Virus record (IMG/VR): IMGVR_UViG_3300037468_000372
Span: 1-35,363 of that record
Source of the DNA: a virus
DNA length: 35,363 nucleotides
Strand: one strand, 5' to 3'
A program made the position numbers and the translations under genes. The number at the start of each line of letters is the position of its first letter. Within the stretch, counting starts at the first letter, position 1. Positions 14,781 through 25,300 of this stretch are shown piece by piece. The notes beneath the pieces are model-generated. The model searched no databases. It was not told the DNA's origin and saw only the letters and a list, made by a program, of their open reading frames with translations.

Positions 14781-16067
14781 TTATGCTTCTATCATAAATT
14801 TAAAATTAACTTCTAATGATGAACCTGATGCAATTGTTTGAGCACCTATTAATTTTCTTACAGCTATAAACTTGTTTCCTGATGTTTTACTGTTGTTATC
14901 ATAAGTGCTGTCCATTGATGCAACTATCATTGCCTCATTTACAGTTATTGGATCAGCAAAACCATTTGTAAATGTTCTTTTTATATTCCATTCTAATGAA
15001 CTTCCTGATGTTGAGAATACATATTGTGCTCCATCCCAGTTATTTGCACCATATCTTAATTGATCTGCTGAACTTGAACCATGTAGAATCCACTGACAGG
15101 TTGGCCCAAGTATATCTAAACTTTCTGTTGTAGTTCCTTTTCCTACCATTATTCCATTCCAAACAACATTTACACCGGTGTTGTGAGTCATATAATTGTT
15201 GTTAAAACCTGACAGAGCTAAAGCACTTAGTACGTATACATCTGAATATACTATATTTACAGAATTTGCTATTGATGCTCCATCTCTCATTTCACTTAAC
15301 ATATATGCTAATAAGTTTCTATGTATTCCGCTTGTGCTTGGTGCGTATATATTATATTTTACTGTCAAAACTTGAGCTGGTGCCACAGTCACATTAATAT
15401 CATTTCCATTGCTGTCTTTTAATTCTCGTGCTATCAATATTTTATAAGAATTTGGATATGTCTGACTAACAAAATCTATTTCTTTTATATTAATATTTGC
15501 GACACTATTATTTGTAAACACCCTTGATGTTGAAAACATCCACGAACCTGAAATTTCAGTCAGTCCAGTATCAAATGTTTGGATGGCATAACTCATTGAA
15601 CCTATACCTGTTCCGTGTGCTATGATTCCAGATGCTGGGCCATTTGCTTGTGAAAAACTACCAGTATGTGCAACTGAACTTGTTGCCCAAGAAGAACCTG
15701 ATGAATTTACTAAGATGCCATAAGTATAAGTTGTTGCGGGTGCGGGTGCTGAATAGCCTAACATATTATAATATGCTTGAGCTGTCCTTAGTGATCCTCC
15801 TGTATCTGGTATGTTAATATTTGACCCTGGGGCAATAAATGACCTTGACATTATTACACGTGCAAACGCCTGTGTAAAACTTCTGAATGGAATTTTGAAG
15901 TAATCTTTAATATTTCCATCTGAATTATACAGTGTAAGTTCTATATTACTGTCTTCACCTGCAATACTTTCTTTTGGATATGATATTGTTTTAACTTTAT
16001 TTCCATTACTGTCATAGTGAGTGACTTCTGGTGTTATTGATAAATTGTGACTTGATAGTTGATACAT
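14781..16067 (-). CDS. Structural protein with two related C-terminal beta domains
   Basis: 428 residues, rich in S, T, N and G, as in tail or fibre proteins. The N-terminal segment includes ITPEVTHYDSNGNKVKTISY. Two similar beta domains appear later. One, about 175-250, has FTNNSVANINIKEIDFVSQT and ILIARELKD, ending VAPAQVLTVKYNIYA. The other, about 360-428, has FTNGFADPITVNEAMIVAS and FIAVRKLIG, ending IASGSSLEVNFKFMIEA. Each ends in the same 'x-L-x-V-x-[FY]-x' strand, suggesting an internal duplication. It lies just after two small structural genes and the large repeat-rich protein. Probably a virion surface or fibre-associated protein. The start has AAGGAAAATAATATG. Confidence 0.75.
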   Translation of the reverse strand: MYQLSSHNLSITPEVTHYDSNGNKVKTISYPKESIAGEDSNIELTLYNSDGNIKDYFKIPFRSFTQAFARVIMSRSFIAPGSNINIPDTGGSLRTAQAYYNMLGYSAPAPATTYTYGILVNSSGSSWATSSVAHTGSFSQANGPASGIIAHGTGIGSMSYAIQTFDTGLTEISGSWMFSTSRVFTNNSVANINIKEIDFVSQTYPNSYKILIARELKDSNGNDINVTVAPAQVLTVKYNIYAPSTSGIHRNLLAYMLSEMRDGASIANSVNIVYSDVYVLSALALSGFNNNYMTHNTGVNVVWNGIMVGKGTTTESLDILGPTCQWILHGSSSADQLRYGANNWDGAQYVFSTSGSSLEWNIKRTFTNGFADPITVNEAMIVASMDSTYDNNSKTSGNKFIAVRKLIGAQTIASGSSLEVNFKFMIEA

Positions 16068-16091
16068 ATTATTTTCCTTATTTATTTTAAG

Positions 16092-16628
16092 CTACGCTAA
16101 TGACAGTGAGACCACTGTATAAAATGAACCTGATGTTGAACCTGATGGCGGAGGCAATGTGTTTACTGCACTTGCTGTGACATACATTCCTTCGTTATAT
16201 ATAAATACTGATGCTGACATAAAACTTTTAGTTCCTACAAATGAACGATCATCATATACATTTATATTTTCAGTAAAATTTCCTGGATAAATATCTACAT
16301 TACACGCAAATGAACCTAAAGAACCTGTCCATCTTGTTGCAAAGAAACCAGCGCCACTTGCTACTGTATTTGATGATGTATATCTACTACTAAATGTTGG
16401 TAAATCATTTAAACGTTTCCAATTATCTGGTTGAGGTCTTTTAAGTCTTTCTGCCATCACTGCATCCTTTGCATATAAAATCCAATTATCTCCATTCCAT
16501 AAATAAATATCACCATAATAATTATCTAAAGCATAAACTCCTTCTGTTCTTGGTGTATATGAAAACAATTCATTTTTATCTTGAAATACCCATTCTACTT
16601 TCTTATGTCTTATAAAACCATTTGACAT
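16092..16628 (-). CDS. Hypothetical structural protein, 178 residues
   Basis: Contains a short module typical of phage virion proteins, EGVYALDNYYGDIYLWNGDNWILYA (about 29-54), that resembles the repeated 'xVYxxxxGDxYxWxGxxW' units in fibre-associated proteins. A beta-rich S/T/G sequence follows (about 80-178), ending FYTVVSLSLA. No enzymatic motif is visible. The start has GGAGATTATTAAAAATG. It is clustered with the 142- and 428-residue proteins downstream of the long repeat protein, so a role in a tail or head fibre complex is plausible. The module name is not known to me. Confidence 0.7.
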   Translation of the reverse strand: MSNGFIRHKKVEWVFQDKNELFSYTPRTEGVYALDNYYGDIYLWNGDNWILYAKDAVMAERLKRPQPDNWKRLNDLPTFSSRYTSSNTVASGAGFFATRWTGSLGSFACNVDIYPGNFTENINVYDDRSFVGTKSFMSASVFIYNEGMYVTASAVNTLPPPSGSTSGSFYTVVSLSLA

Positions 16629-16630
16629 TT

Positions 16631-17059
16631 TTAATAATCTCCACCAAATGCTGTTATGTGTAGTCCTGCAGACTGAGATACTGAAGTGACTGCTAAAAGT
16701 CTATGAGATGCGCCTAAGTTTAAACCATTTGTATAAAATATTTGTTCTACAGGTCTATTTGTATTTTCAGATATTGTTGTGCCTGCTATTAATACTTCAT
16801 CTATTAAACTATTATTTGTCGGAATAGTATTATCTAATCCATTATTTACAAATAATCTAACTATTGTTGGATTGTTTGTTCCTAAAGAAACTATTTTTAC
16901 TTCATCTATTCTTGAACCGTTTGCAGATGCAGAATAAGCTACCATAATATCTGTCCCTAAAGTTCCACATGCATTATGAGAACCTGTTGGCAATGATGAG
17001 GCAAATAGTTTTGCCCATTGAACATTTGGTGTTCCTATAAAAATTGGATTTGTGTTCAT
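16631..17059 (-). CDS. Hypothetical structural protein, 142 residues, beta-rich
   Basis: Sequence style is that of a small jelly-roll phage surface protein: FIGTPNVQWAKLFASSLP, then SRIDEVKIVSLGTNNPTIVR, LFVNNGLDN, VLIAGTTISENT, and ending VSQSAGLHITAFGGDY. Similar small proteins ending in an A-x-GGDY-like strand are familiar from large environmental phages (from memory, unsearched). The start has AAGGAATTAAATATG. An exact copy of the TATATTTATA element lies 21 bases upstream. It may decorate the capsid or a fibre. Confidence 0.72.
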   Translation of the reverse strand: MNTNPIFIGTPNVQWAKLFASSLPTGSHNACGTLGTDIMVAYSASANGSRIDEVKIVSLGTNNPTIVRLFVNNGLDNTIPTNNSLIDEVLIAGTTISENTNRPVEQIFYTNGLNLGASHRLLAVTSVSQSAGLHITAFGGDY

Positions 17060-17079
17060 ATTTAATTCCTTTTATTTAA

Positions 17080-17089
17080 TATAAATATA
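17080..17089 (-). promoter_or_regulatory. TATATTTATA intergenic element, copy 1
   Basis: The minus strand reads TATATTTATA, followed by TTAAATAAAAGGAATT and the ATG of the 142-residue gene. The exact 10-mer recurs in three other gaps at 15-25 bases before a start codon. Candidate late promoter or processing site. Its reverse complement contains the T4 late box TATAAATA. Confidence 0.4.
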
Positions 17090-17091
17090 TT

Positions 17092-20000
17092 TTACCTAAA
17101 GTTTTGCCATAAAAAGATCTTTTCTCCAACTCCTGATCCAGCTGGACTTCCACCTGGCGCGTAGGAAGCAGATAGCGCATATGAAGAACTTAAAGCATAA
17201 GATGCTGATGTCACTGACACAGATGATGTTGCAGCATATTGTGCCCAAGAAGATGATTCTGCCCAAGATGAAGTTCCATACAAAGAACCTGTAATTCCAG
17301 CAGAAACATTCAATGAACCTGTTATTGCCGTTGGGCCTTGAATTTCTAAATCTTGAGTTCTAATTAATATCCCTGAACCACTTATGTTTATAATAGTTGG
17401 TAATAGTCTAATCCAGCTTGCATCTATTTTTCCAATTTGAATATCGCTACTTGCAGAAATATAAACTGTATCGCCAAATGCATAAAATTGAGATAACTTT
17501 TCAAATACTGCGCTGTTAACAAAGCCCCCACTTACAAATAACGAACCTGTGACTTGAACATCGCTATCCCTTGAAATATAAACTCCATCTAAACTCGCTG
17601 TCCACAATCCGCCTGCTCCACCCGGTGCCCAAGATGCTGAAACTGCCCAAGATGAAGTTCCAAATAATGAACCTGAAAATCCAAACTCAGAAGTTATGCT
17701 ACCATCTTTTATTTGCATGTCGCCAACCTGATCATAAGAACCTATTACAACTACTGAATTTGAAACTATAAGAGAACCTGAAAGTTGAATTGCATCAACA
17801 ATTGACTGTGTTGCCCTTCCTGCTAATAATAAATATTGTGGATGATCGTCAACAGTTAAACCTGTTAAAGTGCCGTGGGATGTTGGAGTATATGTTGTTC
17901 CCAGAGCTTGGGCAGTTCTATAATCTGTTGTTTCAACAATTCCTGCTGTGCTAACAATAATTCTATATAATAATTTTGCTTCTGTAAATGGGAAGTTTCC
18001 AAACACTAATGATTCTGGTGTATTATTTGTTCTTGCCGCAGCCAGAGTTACATCAACTCTTTGACCCATTACTGATAATAAGCTTGAACTTATATCATTT
18101 ACAGCATATACAAAGAATGCACCGTGCTGACCGCCTGCTAAAGATGATGTTGCACCTGTTGTTATATCATTATATCTTTCTGGATTGCCATCATAAATTG
18201 AACTTGTTAAATAAGTTGTAAGAACCATTGATGCTGAATACCAAGCAATTCTTGACTCTGTAATTGGCGTTGTTATATTATAATCGATATCATCATCGTG
18301 CCAGTGACCAACACCAACTTCAAATTTTCCAAGAGAAGCAGTTGTTGTTAACCAAGCTAAACCACTTTGATAACGTGCTCCAATTGTTTCGTGAATATAT
18401 TCGTGAGTTGCTCCATCCATTACAATGCCATGACGTTCATCTGATACAAGTGGAGTTCCAGCTTTTGCACCTAAAAATATTGTTGCAACTGGAGTATTAC
18501 CACTTAAAAAGTCCCATGCAGTTTGTGTCTGTGACAATATACCTGTTCCAACTGCGTAATAAATATAATTACTTATTCCTTTAGTTAGATCAGCCAATAC
18601 TAAACTTTCATTGTTCTTTATATATTCTTCACCGCCAACATATACTTTCCAATTAGAACCTGTAATTTGAAATGTATGACTTGAACTGTGAAAGAACAAT
18701 GTTGTATCTGTTCTATTTGGAAAACCAGTTGGTTCTTTTATCAAATCATTGTAATATGTATTTCTTGACCAAGATGATGATATTGCATATGAAGAGCTAA
18801 TTGCTCTTGATGCAGATTCTGCCCAAGATGCTGTTCCAAATAATGAACCTGTTGCGCTGTTCCAATGTATTGAACCTGTAATCTCTGTTTTATCTGTGAC
18901 ACCATCACCTAAAAATGTATTCTTTAGAACATATAAGCTGCCAAATGTATTTATCTCACCTGTTGCTGAAATACCTTCACTTGAAGTAAATGAACCTGTT
19001 AATTGAACATTTGAATCTCTTGAAATATAAACACCATCAGCAGAAGCTGTCCATAAAGTTCCAACACCAATCGGAACATAAGATGCTGTTAGAGCGTGTT
19101 CTGCCCAAGATGCTGTTCCAAAGAAACCATTAGAACTTGAAATACCACCCTCTGCAAAACCACCAATTTCTATTGAACCTGTAAAAGTAAATCTATTACT
19201 TGAATCAAAACCAAAACTTGCATTTTTTAGAACAGTTAAATTGTCACCAATTTGAGCAGACTTAGAAACATATAACATATCAGAGTTAGCATAAATATCT
19301 CCACTGTTTGCTAATAGCGTCATCGTATTTGGGCCGGGTAATAAACGCATCCATATATTTGGATAGTTTCCAATTTGAATATCACTACTTGCTGAAATAT
19401 ATGCTGTATCGCCAAATGCATAAAATTGAGATAGACCCTCAAATCTAAAATCATTTCCTCCGCTAACATACATAGATCCTGTGACCTGAACATCGCCAAA
19501 TCTTGAAATAGGATCAGCTGATGATGCTGTCCATAAACCTGCAGCTCCACCATAATATGATGCAGTCGCTGCCCAAGAAGATGATTCAATCCAAGATGCT
19601 GAACCTGCATATGAAGCAGAAACTGCATATGAAGAAGTATAAACCATATTTAATGAAGAGCTTCCAACTAAATAAACTTTTAATCCAGACGAACCACTTC
19701 CATCTGTCATTACTCTTACATCTATTCTATCGTTAGTAAGAAGTGCTGTATTTATTCCAGTCAAACTTCCAGTATAAACTGAACCAGATATTGTAATTAG
19801 ATTTGCACCTAATAATGTAGCACCATTTTTCAAAACATCTAAAGTTAAATTAGCGCTTCCTGTCAAACTCAATGATGCTTTAATATCCAACAAAGTAAAA
19901 TCATGCGGCATATACATTGCAACATAAGTTGTTGAAGAAGTTATAGGCGCATATTCATTTGATACCGCAATACCTAAAAAGTTAGGTGCTTTAATTGTTG

Positions 20001-22275
20001 ATGACCACTTGACTAAACCATTTGGATCTGAACTAAAAACCTGTCCGTCAGAACCAGAACTGCCAGCTGCATCATATACACTTCTTGATAGATATAATGA
20101 ACCAGATATTTTTACGTTTCCTAATCTTGAAATGTAAGTTCCATCAACTGACTCTGTCCATAATCCAGATGAACCTGTCCCACTACCTCCACCACTTCCA
20201 GTTGCCAATGTGACATTAGAACCGGGTAGAGCATAAATACTTGCACTTATTATTAAATAAGAACCAGTTGGGTTAGTAGGATTATATCTAAATGCTAATG
20301 AACCTGATTTACTTTGTTCTGTTTGTAATTCAAATCCTACACCTTGATAGTCTTCACCTTTAAAACTTTGACTCAATTCTGCTGGGGAACCAGAATAAAA
20401 TGCAAAACCACCTGGGCCATTTGTAAGAGCATTATTAAATCCTTCATAGCCAACTGATTTAAAAGTGGGCGCGTCTTTACCTGCTAATATTAAACCTGTA
20501 TTTGCACTGCTTCCAATACTAATTGAGCCACTGACTATGTTATCATCCATTTCTATATAAACTGGATTGTTCTTTAATAATATTGGAACAGTGCTCTCTA
20601 CTTTGGTTGGTGCCGATTCTTTTCTAGAATTTAAAAATTCTATTTTAAAATTAACTATCTCATTTCTTTTTATATTATCAAGTGGCACATAAACCTGTAA
20701 ACTATCTGCATTAAATCCATCATCTGATGCTGCTTGAATTGAGATGTTTGCGGCATTCCATTTTCCAGAAACTATTTCAAAGACCAATGTTCCAGTATCT
20801 GTCTTATCTGCAACAAAATTAAAAAATCTTTCACCATAATTTATAAATTTACCAGAATCATTCAATATGTTGGCTACAAGTTTTCCTAGCTGATCATCTA
20901 AAACTGTATGATGAAATGCACTGCCAGATACGTAAATATTCATCTCAGCATTATCACCCAATGATGATGTTGGCTCACCCACCAATGTTACAGTCAATGT
21001 GTATTCTGCATCACCATAAAATTGCATCTTAGTATTTTCTGGGTATACTTTAAGTGCTGCAGGTCTTGCTTCACTCTGTGACATATAAATGGAGTCAAAA
21101 ATATTTAAATCAGTCTGCTGTACGTGTGCACTTGCTGGTAGTAGCCCGCCATCAATTGATGATGAGTGCCAATTTAATTGCACCCATGCGTCAGATGTAA
21201 ATTGTCCAATAAAATTATCAATTGAATTTGAACGGCTTATAAAAAGTTCACTTGGCTCTGCAGGAAATTCGCCCATTAAAACATAGCTTGCATCTGAAAT
21301 TAAATTTTTCTTATATATTTTTAAGGAATCTATTCTGCCTGAAAATGTTTGAAGGTTAGAAAAATCTATTTTTGCAAATGAGGCAGTCAGTGTAGTCATA
21401 GAACCCGTGTCTACAATCTGATAATGAAGTTCCCAATCGTAATTTGCATCAAAATTATAAATGTATTTTGGAATTGACGTCTCTCTTCCTTCATCATCAT
21501 AAACTACCCAATATTTTGTTCCTTTTGGTGTGATAAGTGGTGCATACACAAACGGTGGTGGATCTACATAAAAATTTGTTGTATCAATTATTTCATATGA
21601 TGCAGTATATGAAGAACTAAAATCGACTCCTCCAACCTTTAAGTTACTTATATGAGCTATTCCATTAACATACACAGGTGCAGCTATGGGTGGAAGCGCC
21701 AATGTAAATAAATTAACCTTATATTTTCCATCTGAAGCATTATAACTACCCTGTGCCGCATAAAATGGATTAGTGAATATCTGAAGCTCTGTTATCGATT
21801 CTGTAACAAACAAGTATGCCCTGTCGGCAACTGATGCTGAAACCACGGGAGAATTTTCAAATCTAATTGGCTGATTATTTACAAGTAGTGGATTTATTAC
21901 AATTGGAATTGTTGTTTTTACATTGTATTTTCCTTGCCATTCTGAGGGAACATCTCTCAATTTGCCCACAACTGTTATTTGAGCTTCACCTCTAGCAGTT
22001 CCACTAAACACCCAAACAGAAATTGCACGACCTGACGACTCCACATAAGATGGAATCTCACTATATACAACATCACCATTTTTATCAAGAATTTCTATTA
22101 ATAAATCTGAACCCTGAACAAATTGGTCAGATCCAAGAATTAGAAAATAACTTTTTCCTCTTGGAAATACTTCCGGCACTTCAATAATATTAAAAACCTC
22201 ATTATTTGTGTCGTTCTTGTAAACTGGGAATGTATGTAGACCTTGATATGTCTTTGATCTTTTTATTCTTGCCAT
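17092..22275 (-). CDS. 1727-residue repeat-rich tail fibre-like / large virion protein
   Basis: The largest gene here. The N-terminal part (about 1-560) contains beta-domain-like segments, possibly attachment and Ig-like, beginning MARIKRSKTYQGLHTFPVYK. From about residue 690 onward it has repeated blocks of the form DGVYISRDSNVQLTGS, SLFGTASWAESAS and ISSSYAISSSW. One block, LSQFYAFGDTxYISASSDIQIG, occurs twice (DNA repeats at 19370-19433 and 17432-17495). A non-repeat domain lies at about 1170-1460. The C-terminus ends SGVGEKIFLWQNFR, with no recognisable S74 self-cleaving chaperone. Such repeats are typical of elongated virion fibres. Role in host contact is inferred. The start has AGCAGGAATATATATAAATG. 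Confidence 0.88.
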   Translation of the reverse strand: MARIKRSKTYQGLHTFPVYKNDTNNEVFNIIEVPEVFPRGKSYFLILGSDQFVQGSDLLIEILDKNGDVVYSEIPSYVESSGRAISVWVFSGTARGEAQITVVGKLRDVPSEWQGKYNVKTTIPIVINPLLVNNQPIRFENSPVVSASVADRAYLFVTESITELQIFTNPFYAAQGSYNASDGKYKVNLFTLALPPIAAPVYVNGIAHISNLKVGGVDFSSSYTASYEIIDTTNFYVDPPPFVYAPLITPKGTKYWVVYDDEGRETSIPKYIYNFDANYDWELHYQIVDTGSMTTLTASFAKIDFSNLQTFSGRIDSLKIYKKNLISDASYVLMGEFPAEPSELFISRSNSIDNFIGQFTSDAWVQLNWHSSSIDGGLLPASAHVQQTDLNIFDSIYMSQSEARPAALKVYPENTKMQFYGDAEYTLTVTLVGEPTSSLGDNAEMNIYVSGSAFHHTVLDDQLGKLVANILNDSGKFINYGERFFNFVADKTDTGTLVFEIVSGKWNAANISIQAASDDGFNADSLQVYVPLDNIKRNEIVNFKIEFLNSRKESAPTKVESTVPILLKNNPVYIEMDDNIVSGSISIGSSANTGLILAGKDAPTFKSVGYEGFNNALTNGPGGFAFYSGSPAELSQSFKGEDYQGVGFELQTEQSKSGSLAFRYNPTNPTGSYLIISASIYALPGSNVTLATGSGGGSGTGSSGLWTESVDGTYISRLGNVKISGSLYLSRSVYDAAGSSGSDGQVFSSDPNGLVKWSSTIKAPNFLGIAVSNEYAPITSSTTYVAMYMPHDFTLLDIKASLSLTGSANLTLDVLKNGATLLGANLITISGSVYTGSLTGINTALLTNDRIDVRVMTDGSGSSGLKVYLVGSSSLNMVYTSSYAVSASYAGSASWIESSSWAATASYYGGAAGLWTASSADPISRFGDVQVTGSMYVSGGNDFRFEGLSQFYAFGDTAYISASSDIQIGNYPNIWMRLLPGPNTMTLLANSGDIYANSDMLYVSKSAQIGDNLTVLKNASFGFDSSNRFTFTGSIEIGGFAEGGISSSNGFFGTASWAEHALTASYVPIGVGTLWTASADGVYISRDSNVQLTGSFTSSEGISATGEINTFGSLYVLKNTFLGDGVTDKTEITGSIHWNSATGSLFGTASWAESASRAISSSYAISSSWSRNTYYNDLIKEPTGFPNRTDTTLFFHSSSHTFQITGSNWKVYVGGEEYIKNNESLVLADLTKGISNYIYYAVGTGILSQTQTAWDFLSGNTPVATIFLGAKAGTPLVSDERHGIVMDGATHEYIHETIGARYQSGLAWLTTTASLGKFEVGVGHWHDDDIDYNITTPITESRIAWYSASMVLTTYLTSSIYDGNPERYNDITTGATSSLAGGQHGAFFVYAVNDISSSLLSVMGQRVDVTLAAARTNNTPESLVFGNFPFTEAKLLYRIIVSTAGIVETTDYRTAQALGTTYTPTSHGTLTGLTVDDHPQYLLLAGRATQSIVDAIQLSGSLIVSNSVVVIGSYDQVGDMQIKDGSITSEFGFSGSLFGTSSWAVSASWAPGGAGGLWTASLDGVYISRDSDVQVTGSLFVSGGFVNSAVFEKLSQFYAFGDTVYISASSDIQIGKIDASWIRLLPTIINISGSGILIRTQDLEIQGPTAITGSLNVSAGITGSLYGTSSWAESSSWAQYAATSSVSVTSASYALSSSYALSASYAPGGSPAGSGVGEKIFLWQNFR
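17432..17495. repeat. Direct repeat copy A within the fibre-like gene
   Basis: 64 bases matching 19370-19433 with 4 mismatches, coding for a block including LSQFYAFGDTVYISASSDIQIG. Part of a duplicated module in the fibre-like gene, and a potential site for in-frame recombination that would shorten the protein. Confidence 0.85.
19370..19433. repeat. Direct repeat copy B within the fibre-like gene
   Basis: 64 bases matching 17432-17495 with 4 mismatches, coding for a block including LSQFYAFGDTAYISASSDIQIG. The flanking sequence, including DNA coding for ISR and VTGS, is also similar but more diverged. Confidence 0.85.
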
Positions 22276-22299
22276 TTATATATATTCCTGCTAAATATA

Positions 22300-22309
22300 T
22301 ATAAATATA
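22300..22309 (-). promoter_or_regulatory. TATATTTATA intergenic element, copy 2
   Basis: The minus strand reads TATATTTATA, 25 bases before the ATG of the 1727-residue gene, in the 45-base gap after the Mre11-Rad50 fusion gene. Candidate promoter that would separate the recombination genes from the fibre gene. Confidence 0.4.
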
Positions 22310-22320
22310 GAAACTAAGAA

Positions 22321-25300
22321 TTATTCGTATGATATGTAACTGAAGTTGTCTTTTCTAGTTATTTCAAGATTCATGTCTGCAACTTCTTTAATTGCATCAA
22401 GATGTGATATTGTAATAATGAAGTCAAATTGGGTTTTAAGATAATCAAGCAACATTGAAACAGAATTCAAATTATCAGCATCTAAAGTTCCCCACCCTTC
22501 ATCAATAATTAAGAAATTCGGTCTTGGTAGATTTGATATATTTGTCAATGCTACTCTCAACGCTATTGACGAGATAAATGCTTCCATTCCACTTGCCAAT
22601 TCTATGGGCCATATTCTATTGTCACCATAAACAAGAAGCATATTTATATTTTTGTCATCTGGTTCAACTGAAATTGTAAAGTCAGCAATTTGATTTAATA
22701 TATTGTTTATTTCTATTTCTAGTGCAGGTATTATTGTAGTAATTATTTTGTAAGGTATTCCATTTCTGTCAACACACTCAATATAATACTCATAGTATTC
22801 ACTCATAATCAAATTTTTATCTAATTTTTCTTTAGACTCTTGATATGATTTTATGTTTGTTTCTAACACCTGAACTTCACCATACATTGATAATTTTTTT
22901 CTATCTATTATCTTTATTTGACTTTCCATTATTGCTATGTCTGTATCAAATTGAAGTATTTCTTTTTCTATTTTTTTGTTTTCTTCAATTGCAATTTTAT
23001 TTTCTTCATATTTTTTAATGATACTTTCTATGTCAATAATTTGAATGTCTAAAGACAATATGTGTGAATTTTTGTTTTCAAGTTCTTTATTTAATTCAGA
23101 TGACTCAGTTTGCAATTCTGACAATTGAGCAACTAAATCCCTGTATGTTTCATGTTCATTTTCAATATGTGATTTTGATTTAATTATTTCATCCAACACA
23201 TCAATCTCATTTGAAAGATTTAGCAATTTATTTTCATCAACACTAATTTCATCTTTAGTTTTTATTGCATCTTTAACTAATGCATTATTCATACAAAATG
23301 TGCAATTGGGATCATATTTAACTTCTTTTAATTTTTTAATTTTGTCATATTTGCTTTTTAATACTATATTCAATTTTTCAAAATCAATTTGCAATTTTTT
23401 CTTTTTTTCAATAAAATCTTTATATTCAATATATATGCTTTCAACATTCATATTGAAATAATTCATCATTTTGTCTCTTGTTTCTGACACATCAAGTTGA
23501 ATTTTATTAACTTTATTTATTAAATTATCAACATATTCTTTTTCACTTGTTTTTGTTTTTATTAATTTATCTAATTTCTGATTTACACTATCAATATCAA
23601 TTTGCTCATCAATTTCAATTATTTTCTTTTGTAATTTCTTTAATTGCTTTTCTTGCTTTTTTTGTTTTTCTATCCATTCATCTTGTTGCTTAACCCAATC
23701 ATCATATTTATTTTTTTGTTCATTCAACTCAGTTGTCTTTTTCTGTATTTTGTCATCCCAATCTTCTTTTTGTAAATCTTTAATTACTGAACTTATATCC
23801 TTTAATTGTTCTTTAGCTTGATCGTGCAACAAATCAAAGAGTCCCAATCCCATAAACTGAATTATTAAATCTTTTCTCTTGGCATGTCCGATATCAATAT
23901 AATTAGCATTCTTTTTTTGCATACTGAATGTTGTCAAAACAAAATCTTCAAATGTGCCAACAATATTACTTATATTTTTATTTGTTCCCCATCTGTTTTC
24001 ACCATTAAGACTTTTTTCATTTCCTTCACTGTCTGTATACCAAAAATTTACTTTGTATATGACATCACCTTTTTTAGTTTTCTTTATGTGTCTGTTTATA
24101 TAATAGTGTTTATCTAAAATATCAAACTGCAACTCACATTCTAAAAAATTGGCTCTAGTATTCATTATATTTGTTGGTGAAAAATCTTTGCTTGCCTTGT
24201 CAAATAAGCAAAATGAAAGTGAATCAACAAATGCACTTTTTCCTGTAGCATTTGGTCCAAATAATCCAACAACATCTTTCAAATTATTAAAATTTACAAT
24301 ATTGTTCTCACCATATGAAAACATGTTCGACCATTTGAAATATATTGGCTTCCATTTTACATTTTTAATTGTATCATCAATTTTAATTCCTCTATTTGTC
24401 TCTGCATTTATTTTACAAATTATATCAATAATTTCTTTATCTAAATTGTGATATTCAATTAAATATTTTTCAATTAATTCATTTTGATATTCAACACTTT
24501 GTAAATTATGAATTTCAACATTTTTATTTGTTCCAACAATATATGTTGAATTAATTCTATTGATAGTTAATTCTGTTGGCTTATACTTTTGTTTAACTTG
24601 TGCTACAATTTTATTAACATCATCGTTGTTTGCATCATGTATTTGTAATCTTAATCTACATTTCTTCGGTATACTTACTTCAGGTATTTTTTTATCTTTT
24701 ATTTCTAAAGTAAAATATCCATAATCATTATCTATTTTTATAAATTCACTTGAATTATCTTCTAAATTCCATATCAAATATCCTTTTTCTAATGATTCAC
24801 CATAATTTTGTTGAATTAAACTTCCTGGGTATGCAATATGGTTTGATATAAATTGTTGACAATGAATGTCGCCCAACAACACTAAATCATAACCATCAAA
24901 TGTGGATTTATTTATTTTATCACTTCTCAGTTTATAACCAAAATCATTTGTAGCATTATTAACTACACCATGAAATAAAGCAATTTTATGTGTTGCTTGA
25001 AAAGTATCTGCTTTTATATAGTCTGCAGGGTTATCAAAAATTGACATATGACAAAATGTTAAATCAGCAAAATAATATAATCCACTTCTTTTAAGATAAA
25101 AAATTTCACCTAAATTTGAACTTTCAATTATGGGTGAAATTGCATCCAGTCTATTAATATTATTTAAGTTAGTGTCATGATTTCCGGGTATAATAATAAG
25201 CGGGCAAATTGTTGATAATTGTAAAAGTAACTCATAAACCATAACAATAAGTTCTGGAGTCATTTCAGTTTTTGCATGAACGATGTCACCTGCTAAAACT

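Noticed and set aside
19320-19628. A 102-codon minus-strand frame inside the fibre-like gene
   Set aside because: It lies in another frame of the repeat region, with no ribosome binding site and an odd composition; the 1727-residue frame explains the DNA.
17571-21286. Plus-strand open frames opposite the fibre-like gene, and similar plus-strand frames elsewhere
   Set aside because: They are shadows of minus-strand genes: leucine-rich, low-complexity, without ribosome binding sites or recognisable domains.
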